A stretch of 64,000 nt of DNA from Anaerolineae bacterium (GCA_022822305.1 JAJEBY010000014.1:1-64000), one strand, 5' to 3'. Shown: positions 18,517 to 27,046, counted from the first letter of the stretch. Program-made: numbers and translations. Notes: generated by a model not told the origin, from the sequence alone.

Positions 18517-19512
18517 ATGGCCACCGCCGAGCCGCCGACCGCGCGCAACCCGTCACTCAGCGAAAAGCTGCGCGACCTGATCTTCAGCCAGGAAGGCGTG
18601 CTCTTCATCATCATGTTGATCTCGGTGCTCTTCCTGGCCACGCGCACCGACAAATTCCTGACCGTCGACAATCTCTTGCAGCAGGGCCGCTTCATGACCG
18701 AGGTCGGCCTGATCGCCATCCCCATGACCTATATCATCATCACCGGCGGCATCGACCTGTCCGTGGGTTCCATCCTGGGTCTCACCGCCATCGTGCTGGG
18801 CTGGACCTGGCAGGAGCTGGGATTCCCGCTGCCGCTGGCAATCGTCACCGGCATCGCCAGCGGGACGCTGGCCGGCTTCGTCAACGGCTTGTTCATCGTG
18901 CGCGTGGGCGTGCCGCCCTTGATCATGACTTTGGCCACCCTGGCGCTTTATCGCGGCCTGGCGGAAGGCATCAGCGAGGCCAAATCGGCGCGCGGCTACC
19001 CCGAATGGTTCTTCCAGCTGGGCCAGGGCGAATTCCTCAGCATTCCGACCCAGCTGTGGCTGCTGATCATCGCCGTCATCGTATTCGGCATCGTGCTGGC
19101 GCGCACGCGGCTGGGACGGGCGCTCTATTCCATCGGCAACAACGAGACGGCCGCCCGCTTCTCCGGCTTGACCGTCAATCGCTATCTGCTCTTCATTTAT
19201 TCATTTTCGGGCTTTATGTCAGCGGTGGCTGGATATATCTTTGTATCGCGCGTCAGCACCACCCGCTCGGACATGGGCACGGGCATGGAACTTGATGTCA
19301 TCGCGGCCGTCGTGCTGGGCGGCACCAGCATCTTCGGCGGCACCGGTTCCATACCTGGCACTATCATCGGCGTCGTGCTCATTCAGTTGCTGAAGAACGG
19401 CCTGGCGCTCAGCGGCGTCACCAGCGACGCCACCATCGTCGTCATCGGTACGGTGCTGATTTTTGCGATTCTGGTCAATAATTTCATCCAGCATCGCCGG
19501 GGGGAAAGCTAA
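18517..19512 (+). CDS. Sugar ABC importer permease (CUT2, RbsC-like)
   Basis: This permease of about 331 residues is of normal family length. It has VGLIAIPMTYIIITGGIDLS then VGSILGLTAIVLGW near the N-terminus and VVLGGTSIFGGTGSIPGTII near the C-terminus, which are CUT2 hallmarks. Eight to ten hydrophobic helices are visible. I prefer the ATG at 18517 (MATAEPPTARNP) to the TTG nine codons earlier. It forms the second half of the membrane channel with the permease at 16631. Confidence 0.9.
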   Translation: MATAEPPTARNPSLSEKLRDLIFSQEGVLFIIMLISVLFLATRTDKFLTVDNLLQQGRFMTEVGLIAIPMTYIIITGGIDLSVGSILGLTAIVLGWTWQELGFPLPLAIVTGIASGTLAGFVNGLFIVRVGVPPLIMTLATLALYRGLAEGISEAKSARGYPEWFFQLGQGEFLSIPTQLWLLIIAVIVFGIVLARTRLGRALYSIGNNETAARFSGLTVNRYLLFIYSFSGFMSAVAGYIFVSRVSTTRSDMGTGMELDVIAAVVLGGTSIFGGTGSIPGTIIGVVLIQLLKNGLALSGVTSDATIVVIGTVLIFAILVNNFIQHRRGES

Positions 19513-19602
19513 GGACGCGCTCGCTATTATGCTCTGCCCGCCGCGCCGACAAGCGCATGACGCGCGCGGCCGGCCAAAGGGTGACATTAGTATCAACTGC
19601 GA

Positions 19603-19674
19603 AAGGAGGTGAAGCGGCAAAACCAATCAACGCGTTACCTCAACTTGTTTATCCATTTAGTGTGTTGGGAGTAA
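19603..19674 (+). promoter_or_regulatory. Leader with a full-consensus Shine-Dalgarno, upstream of the sugar-binding protein
   Basis: AAGGAGGTGA (19603-19612) is a complete anti-16S complement but has no start codon 5-12 bases downstream. A GTG inside it (19609) opens a 21-codon frame ending TAA at 19672-19674, five bases before the ATG of the binding protein at 19680, which has its own GGGAG site. It may be a standby ribosome site or a leader peptide; both are inference. Confidence 0.3.
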
Positions 19675-19679
19675 AACCC

Positions 19680-20837
19680 ATGAAGAAGACATTTGCAATC
19701 ACCCTGATCCTGGCTCTTGTGCTGGCGCTGTTTGCGCTGCCCATCAGCGCTCAGGATCGCTGGGACGGCGCCGACGACCTCGATGTCAATCCGCTCGCCT
19801 GTGGCATGGGCGACGAGATGATGGAAGACGACGGCGACGACATGGAAGAAGAGATGGAAATGATGGAATACGATGGCGGCATGGCAGCCATGGGCGACGA
19901 CATGGACGACATGGCCGGCATGGACATCGTATTGGTTGACGTGCCCAAGCTGGTCGGCATCGGCTACTTCGCCGCTACCACCCTGGGTCAACAGCAAGCC
20001 GCCGAGGAATTGGGCAACGTCAGCGTCACCACCGACGCGCCCACCGAAGCCAATATCGACGATCAGATCCAGGTCATCGACAGCTACATCACGGCTGGCG
20101 TGGACGGCATCCTCTTCGCCGCCAACGACCCGGTCGCCATCGCCCCGGTATTGCGCAAGGCGCTGGAATCCGGCATTCACGTCGTCGGCTATGACGCCAA
20201 CTCCGAGCCCGATGCTCGCGAATGGTTCGTCAACCAGGCCGAATTCAACGGCATCGCCAAAGCCCTGGTCGACAGCCTGGCCGACCAAATGGGCGCGGAC
20301 GCCTCCTTCGGCATCGTCACCTCGACCTTCACCACGCCGAATCAGGCGCGTTGGATCGCCGAGATGTGGGCCTACGCGGGCGAATGCTATCCCGATCTGG
20401 AGTGGCTGGAGACCCTCGAAGCCCAGGAAGACGCTGTCTTGAGCTTCCAGCAAGCCCAGACCCTGCTCAACAAATACGGCGAGGACCTTGATGGCATCTT
20501 CGCCATGACTTCGGTCGCCACGCCCAACAGCGCCGATGCCGTCCAGCAAGCGGGCGTCTGTGAAGATGTGGCGGTAGTCGGTTTGGCCACGCCCAACGGC
20601 ATGAAGCCTTACGTCAATGATGGCTGCGTACGCGATGTGATCCTGTGGAATCCGGTTGACCTGGGTTACGCGGCGGTTTACGTCATGCGCGCCGTTGTCG
20701 ATGGCGAATTCCAGCCCGGCGACGCCTCCATCTCGGCCGGACGGCTGGGTGAACTGGTAGTCGTCAATGGCAGCGAAGTCTTGCTTGGCCCGCCCTTCGT
20801 CTTCACGGCGGACAATATCAACGACTTCGATTTCTAG
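19680..20837 (+). CDS. Sugar ABC importer substrate-binding protein (rhamnose type)
   Basis: This 385-residue periplasmic-binding-protein-1 family protein follows the two permeases. It has a Sec signal peptide (MKKTFAITLILALVLALFAL, predicted cut after PISA, about residue 24) and no lipobox cysteine. The mature PBP1 fold begins at about residue 83 (VPKLVGIGYFAATTLGQQQA) with VDGILFAANDPVAIAPVL and DGIFAMTSVATPNSADAV. Between them lies a 40-residue segment (about 43-82) with 12 Met and 18 Asp/Glu, not normal for the family. GGGAG lies 8 bases upstream of the ATG. It probably captures L-rhamnose or a related sugar. Confidence 0.9.
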   Translation: MKKTFAITLILALVLALFALPISAQDRWDGADDLDVNPLACGMGDEMMEDDGDDMEEEMEMMEYDGGMAAMGDDMDDMAGMDIVLVDVPKLVGIGYFAATTLGQQQAAEELGNVSVTTDAPTEANIDDQIQVIDSYITAGVDGILFAANDPVAIAPVLRKALESGIHVVGYDANSEPDAREWFVNQAEFNGIAKALVDSLADQMGADASFGIVTSTFTTPNQARWIAEMWAYAGECYPDLEWLETLEAQEDAVLSFQQAQTLLNKYGEDLDGIFAMTSVATPNSADAVQQAGVCEDVAVVGLATPNGMKPYVNDGCVRDVILWNPVDLGYAAVYVMRAVVDGEFQPGDASISAGRLGELVVVNGSEVLLGPPFVFTADNINDFDF

Positions 20838-20946
20838 CCCCCCACCCTAAATCCCTCCCCCAAAATGAGGGAGGGACTTTGGTTGCCCCGCAAACTCGGA
20901 TAGGTTTACTCCCCTTCCCTCTTTATGGGGGAAGGGGCCGGGGGAT
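20838..20946. repeat. C/G-rich hairpin repeats between binding protein and aldolase
   Basis: Two hairpin-like blocks lie directly after the stop codon: AATCCCTCCCCC with GAGGGAGGGACTT, and CCCCTTCCCT with GGGGGAAGGGGCCGGGGGAT. Relatives of the second block occur at 25060, 40150, 46390 and 49130. It could act as a transcription attenuator inside the operon. Confidence 0.6.
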
Positions 20947-20967
20947 GGGGGTCAAGAGCCAAACACA

Positions 20968-21711
20968 ATGACCAACCCACTCGACAGCCTCGTCGACCTG
21001 ACCCGCGCGCTCGGCCAACCAGCCATGGACTACGTCATCATCGGCGAGGGCAATACCTCGATGGCAGTCGATGCCGAGTCCTTCGCCATCAAAGCCAGCG
21101 GCCAGCGTATGCGCGAGATCGCCGCCGACGGCTTCGTCACCGTGCCCTTCGCGCCCTATCTGGAATGGCTGGATAATCCGGAGGCTCCCGCGCCCGAGCT
21201 GACCCAGCCCGACGGCCTGCGCCCGTCCATCGAAGCCAGCTTCCACGCCATGCTGCTGCATGATTGCCGCGTCAATTTCATCGGGCATACCCACCCCACC
21301 GCCGTCAACCAGATCCTCTGCAGTCCCTACGCCGCCGATTTCGCCGAGCGGCGCCGCTTCCCCGATGAAGTCGTGCTTTGCGGACCGATATCCCTGCTCG
21401 CGCCTTATGCCGATCCCGGGCTGCCATTGGCAATCGAAATGCGTAAACACCTGCAAGATTTCATTGCCCAGCACGGCGAAGCGCCCAAGCTCATCCTGCT
21501 GCAGAATCACGGCTTAATCGCTCTCGGGGACAGCGCGGGGGAAATCCTGAACATCACCGCCATGGCCGTCAAATCCGCCCGCATTTACCTGGGCGCGCAA
21601 CAGCTGGGCGGCGTCGTCAGTTTGCCCGAACGCGAGGTCTACCACCTCTACGGCCGCCCCGACGAAATCTATCGCCGCCGGCGCTTTGTCGACGAAAACG
21701 GCGCCGAGTAG
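20968..21711 (+). CDS. Class II aldolase/adducin-family protein
   Basis: This 247-residue protein has the class II aldolase fold: IIGEGNTSMAV (phosphate and substrate loop), the zinc ligands in FIGHTHPTAVNQ and a third His in LLQNHGLIALGDS. Family members include L-rhamnulose-1-phosphate and L-fuculose-1-phosphate aldolases. With rhamnulokinase and a rhamnose-type importer nearby, cleavage of rhamnulose-1-phosphate to DHAP and L-lactaldehyde is the natural proposal, but sequence alone does not exclude other substrates. It follows the binding protein after a C/G-rich repeat. Confidence 0.85.
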   Translation: MTNPLDSLVDLTRALGQPAMDYVIIGEGNTSMAVDAESFAIKASGQRMREIAADGFVTVPFAPYLEWLDNPEAPAPELTQPDGLRPSIEASFHAMLLHDCRVNFIGHTHPTAVNQILCSPYAADFAERRRFPDEVVLCGPISLLAPYADPGLPLAIEMRKHLQDFIAQHGEAPKLILLQNHGLIALGDSAGEILNITAMAVKSARIYLGAQQLGGVVSLPEREVYHLYGRPDEIYRRRRFVDENGAE

Positions 21712-21753
21712 ACTAGCCCGCATCATCTTGTCGACACTCACGGAGGGAACGCG

Positions 21754-22134
21754 ATGCCCACGCACGGCGCATTGACCTGGCTGATCCCCGATGCTTATCT
21801 GGCAACGCCCGCCGATGACGATCCCGTCAACAAGAATCACGAATCCGTCTGCATCCTCAATACCACCGTCGATGACGCTCAGGTCGTATTCGACTTTTTC
21901 TTCGAGGATCGTCCGCCCATCGAGGGCATCGAAATCACCGTGCCCGCCCAGCGCTGCCCGCATATTCGGCTGGACAAACCGGAGCAGATTGCCGGAACCG
22001 TCGTCCCCTTCGATGTGCCCTACGGCATCCGCGTCCGCAGCGATGTGCCGATCACGGTGCAGTATTCGCGCATGTACGCCAGCGGGGGCAAAATCGACAG
22101 CCTGATCACCACCATCGCCTACGCGGTGGAGTAG
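21754..22134 (+). CDS. Anabaena sensory rhodopsin transducer (ASRT)-family protein
   Basis: This 126-residue all-beta protein has ASRT-family blocks LTWLIPDAYL, NHESVCILNTTVDDAQVVFD, FFFEDRPPIEGIEI, PAQRCPHIRL and PITVQYSRMYA ending SLITTIAYAVE. The family is named for a partner of Anabaena rhodopsin. De Souza, Iyer and Aravind proposed that most members bind small molecules, probably sugars. No rhodopsin gene is present here, and the gene lies 42 bases after the aldolase with a strong GGAGGG site. This points to a carbohydrate role such as sensing, mutarotation or binding in the rhamnose pathway. Confidence 0.82.
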   Translation: MPTHGALTWLIPDAYLATPADDDPVNKNHESVCILNTTVDDAQVVFDFFFEDRPPIEGIEITVPAQRCPHIRLDKPEQIAGTVVPFDVPYGIRVRSDVPITVQYSRMYASGGKIDSLITTIAYAVE

Positions 22135-22180
22135 AAACTGCTATTTCGCTCAATTGAATGGCAATTCTTGCGCCCGGGGA

Positions 22181-22597
22181 TTATTCCGCGCCGACAAAAT
22201 CCAGCGCCACCGGACAATCCAGCGAATGCCCGCCGCCCTCGGTGATCGTCTCTGTCCCGACGAAGGTCCCGTCCTCGTTCAAACTGAGACGGTAAGCGAC
22301 CGTGTAGACGACAGCGCGTCCGTCCGCCGGCATCGGCGCGATGAAATCGGCGCTGCCCGCGTATTCTCCAGCCTCGTCCACACGCAGATGAAACTCATCG
22401 AAGACCAGCTCGGTCGCGTCCAGGCGCGTGACCTCAATCGGCTCGGCTTCGCGCCCCGTACAGCCGCCGGTGTACGCCAGTGACCACCTGCCAACGCGCG
22501 GCGTTTGCGGCTGCGCTGGGCCAGCGTCCGGCATTGGCGCCATCGCGCCGCAGGACGCCAGAATTATGACGACAAGCAGGACAATCGCCAGTCGCAT
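22181..22597 (-). CDS. Putative lipoprotein of unknown function
   Basis: This 138-residue protein begins with a lipoprotein signal (MRLAIVLLVVIILASCGAM), the lipobox LASC giving a lipidated Cys at about residue 16. A proline-rich linker and a beta-rich domain follow, with two Cys residues (GGCTGREAE, SLDCPVAL) that could form a disulfide. It converges with the rhamnose locus. I do not recognise the fold; a small lipocalin- or META-like barrel is possible. Confidence 0.65.
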   Translation of the reverse strand: MRLAIVLLVVIILASCGAMAPMPDAGPAQPQTPRVGRWSLAYTGGCTGREAEPIEVTRLDATELVFDEFHLRVDEAGEYAGSADFIAPMPADGRAVVYTVAYRLSLNEDGTFVGTETITEGGGHSLDCPVALDFVGAE

Positions 22598-22687
22598 TTT
22601 ATGAGACCTGGCAGGCAGGTGAATTCTGACGCGAATCGAGGGCGGAGGCGGGCGGAGGAGGGCGTCTCGGCGAGATTGGCGTCTTTC

Positions 22688-22729
22688 GGGCGACCTGATA
22701 GGTCGCCCCTACACTGCTTGTCCGATACT
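22688..22729 (-). repeat. REP-like palindrome copy b joined to a terminal-repeat fragment
   Basis: GGGCGACC...GGTCGCCCCTAC at 22688-22712 is followed by GCTTGTCCGATACT (22716-22729). The latter matches the terminal inverted repeat of the elements at 40112 and 49089. Only one end is present here. Confidence 0.75.
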
Positions 22730-22764
22730 GTCGTATTTACGGCCATTTTGAGCCTATAGCCTGC

Positions 22765-22789
22765 GGGCGTCTCGGCGAGACGCCCCTAC
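22765..22789 (-). repeat. REP-like palindrome, copy c
   Basis: GGGCGTCTCGGCGAGACGCC then CCTAC: same architecture as copies a and b, with compensatory changes in both arms (GTCTC/GAGAC), which preserves the hairpin. Confidence 0.8.
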
Positions 22790-22828
22790 AGTTGACACAT
22801 TAGGTTCAACAACTGATACACTCTGTAT

Positions 22829-22851
22829 GGGCGAGCCGGTGGCTCGCCCGC
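22829..22851 (+). repeat. REP-like palindrome, copy d
   Basis: GGGCGAGCCGGTGGCTCGCC then CGC: opposite orientation to the copies at 22688 and 22765, so three palindromes lie within 165 bases. Confidence 0.8.
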
Positions 22852-22878
22852 GCCCGCAAACCTTCTGACTCAAAAGGT

Positions 22879-23934
22879 TTACAGCAGCACCTCGCGGCCG
22901 GTTTTCTCGCTTTCATAGATCGCATTCAAGATCGTCATCACCTGCAGCGACTGCTCGGCCGGCACCGGCGAGGGCGCGCCATCGACGATCGCCTGCGCGA
23001 ACTCGACGCACTCCAGCGCGTGCGGCTCAACCCGGTCGCTGGCCAGTTTCAGCGTCCGGTTATACAGCTGCATATCATCGTAATTGGTCTGATAAAACTC
23101 GCAGCTGGGCCAATGCGATCCGCCCTCAGTGCCATAGAGCCACATCTGCATGTCCTCGCCCATGGTGTCGTGATGCAGCAGCCAGGAGATTTCCAGCACC
23201 AGCGTCGCGCCAGTCTCGAAGCGGACGAAGGCCATGGCCATTTCCTCGACATCCATGCCATCCGGCAGGCGTCCGAATTTGGGCCAGAATCCAAAGGCTT
23301 TCGGATTCTTCGAGAGCTTCCTGCTGGCGACGCCGGTGACCGAGACCGGCTCGGGATTGCCCATCATCCAGAGCGTCAAGTCCAGGATGTGTACGCCAAT
23401 ATCGATGCAGGCGCCGCCGCCGCTGTGCTGCTTCTTTAAGAATCCCAAGCCGGTGGGTATGCCCGTCCGGCGCAGCATCCAGCTGCGGGCGTGATACACC
23501 TCGCCCAACGCGCCGGTTGCAATTTCCGCCTTCAGCGCTTTGGAATTGCCCGCAAACCGAAAATGCTGCGCGGTCATCAGCATTTTGCCGGATTCATCGC
23601 GCGCGTCGATCATGCGTTTGACATCCGCGGGCGTCGGCGCCAGCGGTTTCTCACAGATCACGTGCTTGCCCGCTTCCAGCGCGGCAATGCTGATATCGGC
23701 GTGATACATATTCGGGGTGCAGACATCGATGATATCGATATCCGGGTCGTTGATCACGGCGGCGACATCCGTTTCCAGCCGGTTGATATTCCATTGGCCG
23801 CCCCAGCGCTCCAGCGCTTCCGGCAACAGATCCGCCCCGGCGATCACTTCGGCATGCTCGGATGCTTCCCAACCCGGCATGTGTGTACGAGCTATCCCGC
23901 CGACGCCGATCACACCCACTTTCAATGTAGTCAT
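22879..23934 (-). CDS. Gfo/Idh/MocA-family oxidoreductase
   Basis: This 351-residue NAD(P)-dependent dehydrogenase-like protein begins with the Rossmann motif VGVIGVGGIARTH, followed by the conserved CEKPLAPTPADV (catalytic Lys) and a C-terminal alpha/beta domain with SGGGACIDIGVHILDLTLWM. The family oxidises, reduces or hydrolyses sugars and cyclitols. It is last in a minus-strand series with a related oxidoreductase, NanE and a ROK kinase, which suggests amino-sugar or polyol metabolism. The exact substrate cannot be told. Confidence 0.9.
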   Translation of the reverse strand: MTTLKVGVIGVGGIARTHMPGWEASEHAEVIAGADLLPEALERWGGQWNINRLETDVAAVINDPDIDIIDVCTPNMYHADISIAALEAGKHVICEKPLAPTPADVKRMIDARDESGKMLMTAQHFRFAGNSKALKAEIATGALGEVYHARSWMLRRTGIPTGLGFLKKQHSGGGACIDIGVHILDLTLWMMGNPEPVSVTGVASRKLSKNPKAFGFWPKFGRLPDGMDVEEMAMAFVRFETGATLVLEISWLLHHDTMGEDMQMWLYGTEGGSHWPSCEFYQTNYDDMQLYNRTLKLASDRVEPHALECVEFAQAIVDGAPSPVPAEQSLQVMTILNAIYESEKTGREVLL

Positions 23935-23947
23935 CTTGCATCACTCC

Positions 23948-24970
23948 TTATTGACATCTCCGGGGTTCAACCCAGCTATTGGTTTCCGCAGCTCGATAAA
24001 AGGCGTTCATGACGGCTGTGCGGTCAGCCGCTTCTTGCGCAGAAATCAGAGAAACATCTTTGCCGACCAAGGCATCGAGAAAGAGAACGAAGGCGTGCGG
24101 CAGCGCTTCCGGCAGTTCCGTCCATTCGCCCCCATCGGCCTCGGCCGCATGCGCCGATTTTACATAGAGTTTGCCCTCATCGACATAGGCTAACCCTTTT
24201 GTGCCGCTGACCCATATGGGCGGGCCGCGCCAATGATCCGCCCAGCCGGCCGCGATCGTGCCGATGGCGCCGTTGGCGAAGCGCAGCATGCCCTCGCCGT
24301 ATTCGTCGCAGGGATACTTGCCCAGCAGCGCGCCCGTCTGCGCCGTGACGGCGTCGACATCGCCCATCAGCCACATCAGCATATCCAGCGAATGCGCGCC
24401 CAGATCGCCGAAGCCGCCCATGCCCGCCTGCTCGAGATCGGTCATCCAGCGCCAGCCATCCGCGTACCAGCCGCGCCCGGCATCGAACCAGCCCTCGATG
24501 GCGCCGTGATGCGCATTGCAATGACGGATGCGCGTGATCCTGCCCAAAGCGCCGTCGTCGATCAAACGCTTGAGGGCGCGATACACCGGATAACCCCGCA
24601 TGAAATGCCCGATTTGGAAGATCACGCCGGCCGCATCTATCGCCTTTTGCATGGCGAAAGCGTCATCGGCGTCGATAGCCAGCGGCTTCTCCACAAACAT
24701 ATCTTTTCCCGCCGCGGCCGCCCCTTCCACCAACGCGCGATGCAGGACCGTCTCCGATGTGATGACCACGGCGTCGATGGCCGCGTCAGCCAGGATCGCC
24801 CCGTAGTCCTCGACCGCGCCGCAACTGAGATGACCGGCGGCAATCTCGGCCCGCTCCGGCTGCGAATCCCAGACCGCCTTGACACGGAACTCATCCGGTC
24901 TGTCGTTGATCTGCGCGATGAAGTTTGGCGTGTGGATATGCGCCACACCAAGAAATCCCAGCGTTCTCAT
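23948..24970 (-). CDS. Gfo/Idh/MocA-family oxidoreductase
   Basis: This 340-residue protein starts MRTLGFLGVAHIHTPNF, has VEKPLAIDADDAFAM in the conserved position, and GFGDLGAHSLDMLMWLMGD in the C-terminal domain. The N-terminal glycine-rich loop (GVAHIHTP) departs from the standard GxGxxA/G, so the cofactor mode may be altered. It lies 13 bases upstream of the second family member, so the pair is co-transcribed; such pairs often act in successive steps on one sugar. Confidence 0.88.
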   Translation of the reverse strand: MRTLGFLGVAHIHTPNFIAQINDRPDEFRVKAVWDSQPERAEIAAGHLSCGAVEDYGAILADAAIDAVVITSETVLHRALVEGAAAAGKDMFVEKPLAIDADDAFAMQKAIDAAGVIFQIGHFMRGYPVYRALKRLIDDGALGRITRIRHCNAHHGAIEGWFDAGRGWYADGWRWMTDLEQAGMGGFGDLGAHSLDMLMWLMGDVDAVTAQTGALLGKYPCDEYGEGMLRFANGAIGTIAAGWADHWRGPPIWVSGTKGLAYVDEGKLYVKSAHAAEADGGEWTELPEALPHAFVLFLDALVGKDVSLISAQEAADRTAVMNAFYRAAETNSWVEPRRCQ

Positions 24971-25419
24971 TCTAGTCTCCCGCGACGGTCGGTCAATTCA
25001 GAAATGTAATGCAAATCCTGTCTCAATGAATCTTCGTTTGCCACCGAGTACAGGACACTTTTTCTACCCCACCCCCCAGCCCCTTCACAATCTCTATTGT
25101 GAAGCATCCGAAGCATCAGGGAGGGGGAGCGCAATCGTCGCAAACCTTACGCTGGCCGCAAATCCTTACCGTTTCTGAATATACCTCATTTGCTCATCAA
25201 CAAGTCACCATTCCCCATTGCAATGGGATACATCCCCCGTGAGGCGGGTGACGGAGGGGGCGCTGGCCGGGGATGGGGTAGACCCGACTTTCACGCCAGT
25301 CATGCCGCATCCAGATTATGGAACCGTCGCTGCCAGATTATTTCCAAAATGTCCTTCTCGTTGTACTCTCAGTTATCTCGGTGTACTCGGTGGCTTATTC
25401 TGAATTCGTGCGCAACACG
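24971..25419. other. Intergenic region filled by a repeat element
   Basis: No gene is supported. Most of the gap is the element at 25041-25393, described separately. If the minus-strand locus is one transcript, it reads through this element. Confidence 0.5.
25041..25393. repeat. Putative miniature element with 11-bp inverted ends
   Basis: CCACCGAGTAC (25041-25051) and GTACTCGGTGG (25383-25393) are perfect inverted repeats. Inside, TTTTCTACCCCACCCCCC near the left end mirrors GGGGATGGGGTAG near 25275. It has no coding capacity and relates to the C/G-rich repeats at 40147 and 49132. Confidence 0.5.
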
Positions 25420-26112
25420 TCACGCGCCCTCGGCGTCTTTCAACGCCCCCGCAAAACGCGCCGTAATCGTGCGCGGCCGCGTGATGGCGGAGCCCACAAC
25501 CACCGCCCAGGCGCCCAGATCCAGCGCTGCGCGCGCCTGCTCCGGCGTCCCGATCCGACCCTCGGCGATCACCGGAATCGACAGCGCATCAATCATGCCC
25601 GCCAGCAATGCAAAGTCGGGCCCGGGACGCATGGGACGCGCCTCCGTGTAACCGGACAGCGTCGGCGCAGCCAAATCGACGCCCAGTTCACAAGCAGCCC
25701 GCGCTTCCGACAGGGTCGATACATCGGCGAAAATCGGCAGATTCAATTCCGCCTGAATCCGCGCCAGCAATTCGCGCAGACTCGCGCCATCGGGTCGCGG
25801 GCGGTCGGTGCAATCGAGGGCGACGACATCGGCGCCGGCTTCGGCAATGGCCGCGGCCGCCTCAAATGTCGGCGTGATGTAGACACCCGTGCCGCCCCGC
25901 TTGTACAAGCCGATCACCGGCAGGTCGACCGCGCTTTTGATGGCGCGGATATCCGCCGGGCTGTTGGCGCGTATCGCCGCCGCCCCGCCCATCGCCGCCG
26001 CCGCCGCCATCCTGGCCATGATCTCCGGACTATGCAGCGGCTCGTCCTCGAGCGCTTGGCAGGATACGATCAGCCGCCCTTTGACCGCGGCCAGGAAATC
26101 ATTCGCGTTCAT
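25420..26112 (-). CDS. nanE: N-acetylmannosamine-6-phosphate 2-epimerase
   Basis: This 230-residue TIM-barrel protein has NanE blocks [48 protein letters not shown] (Lys), [26 protein letters not shown] and [14 protein letters not shown] (Glu). It converts ManNAc-6-P to GlcNAc-6-P in sialic acid or ManNAc catabolism. A ROK-family kinase, the usual NanK partner, is 13 bases upstream. NanA lyase is not in the window, so free ManNAc or another amino sugar may be the real input. Confidence 0.92.
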   Translation of the reverse strand: MNANDFLAAVKGRLIVSCQALEDEPLHSPEIMARMAAAAAMGGAAAIRANSPADIRAIKSAVDLPVIGLYKRGGTGVYITPTFEAAAAIAEAGADVVALDCTDRPRPDGASLRELLARIQAELNLPIFADVSTLSEARAACELGVDLAAPTLSGYTEARPMRPGPDFALLAGMIDALSIPVIAEGRIGTPEQARAALDLGAWAVVVGSAITRPRTITARFAGALKDAEGA

Positions 26113-26125
26113 TTATGCCCTATCT

Positions 26126-27037
26126 TCATTCGTCAGCCTTGCGCCAAGCCAGCATCGCCGCGCCCAGCAGCACGGCCTCGACCCCGTGAGTGGCTGGCAA
26201 TATCGGCGTATTCCATAGCGGCGGCGACACCGACCGCCGGAATCCCGCACCGAAGGCATCCCACCACAGCGGGCCGATTTGTGGCACGCCGCCGCCGACG
26301 ACCAGCGCGTCCGGATTGATCGAGGCCACGAATCCGCCCATGACATTGCCGAACTCTCGCGCCTTGGTCTCAATGATGGCGGCGGCAAGCGCGTCGCCGG
26401 CGGAGGCGCGGCGGCTGATGTCAGTCAAGGGCAGCCGCCGGACCATGTCGCTGGCCGCCTGATAGGCGCGCTCAATGCCGGGACCGGAGACATGCTGATC
26501 GAGAATCAGCGGCTCATCGCCATCCCAGCCGACGACCAAATAGCCAATCTCGCCCGCGCTGTAATTGGCGCCATGCAAGATTTCGCCATCCAGGACGAGT
26601 CCGCCGCCGATGCCCGTCCCCACGGTGACGCATAAAATCGACGCATATTGCGCCCCGGCGCCAAGCATCGCTTCGCTATAGGCGAGCGCCCGCGCGTCGT
26701 TCTCGGCAACGATGGGCAATCCGTCGATATCGAGTTCGGCCAAGCGCGTTCCAGTCCAGCCCGGCAGATTCTCGTTGGCGTAAATGACCTGCCCGGTCGA
26801 AGCGTCAATCGTGCCGGCGCTGCCGATGCCGATGCCGATCACCGGCGCCGCGCAGTCGTCAATCAGACGCTGACACAAACGTCGCGCCTCAGCCAGGATC
26901 GCGGCCGGCGTCGCCGGCGTGGCCAGCGACAGTGTCCGGATGACGGCGCCGTCGCGGCCGACCAAGCCAGCGAGTATTTTGCTGCCGCCGATATCGACGC
27001 CGATGACTGCTGCGGACTCCGTGTCGCCCATGGCCAA
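26126..27037 (-). CDS. ROK-family sugar kinase without the zinc motif (NanK-like)
   Basis: This 303-residue protein has the ROK ATP site GVDIGGSK (13-20), catalytic ENDARAL (Asp at about 114) and TVGTGIGGGLVLDGEILHG. Two family features are missing: the zinc-ligand His after GEIG is Tyr (GEIGYLVVGW), and the usual CxCGxxGC cluster is absent, replaced by EPLILDQHVSGPGIER. Adjacency to nanE suggests N-acetylmannosamine kinase; glucokinase-type activity is the alternative. Transcribed between the PhyH and nanE genes. Confidence 0.87.
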   Translation of the reverse strand: MAMGDTESAAVIGVDIGGSKILAGLVGRDGAVIRTLSLATPATPAAILAEARRLCQRLIDDCAAPVIGIGIGSAGTIDASTGQVIYANENLPGWTGTRLAELDIDGLPIVAENDARALAYSEAMLGAGAQYASILCVTVGTGIGGGLVLDGEILHGANYSAGEIGYLVVGWDGDEPLILDQHVSGPGIERAYQAASDMVRRLPLTDISRRASAGDALAAAIIETKAREFGNVMGGFVASINPDALVVGGGVPQIGPLWWDAFGAGFRRSVSPPLWNTPILPATHGVEAVLLGAAMLAWRKADE

Positions 27038-27046
27038 TTGATTGCG

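Noticed and set aside
21754..22134. Light-signalling role for the ASRT-family protein
   Set aside because: No rhodopsin or retinal gene in the window; the neighbours are sugar genes.
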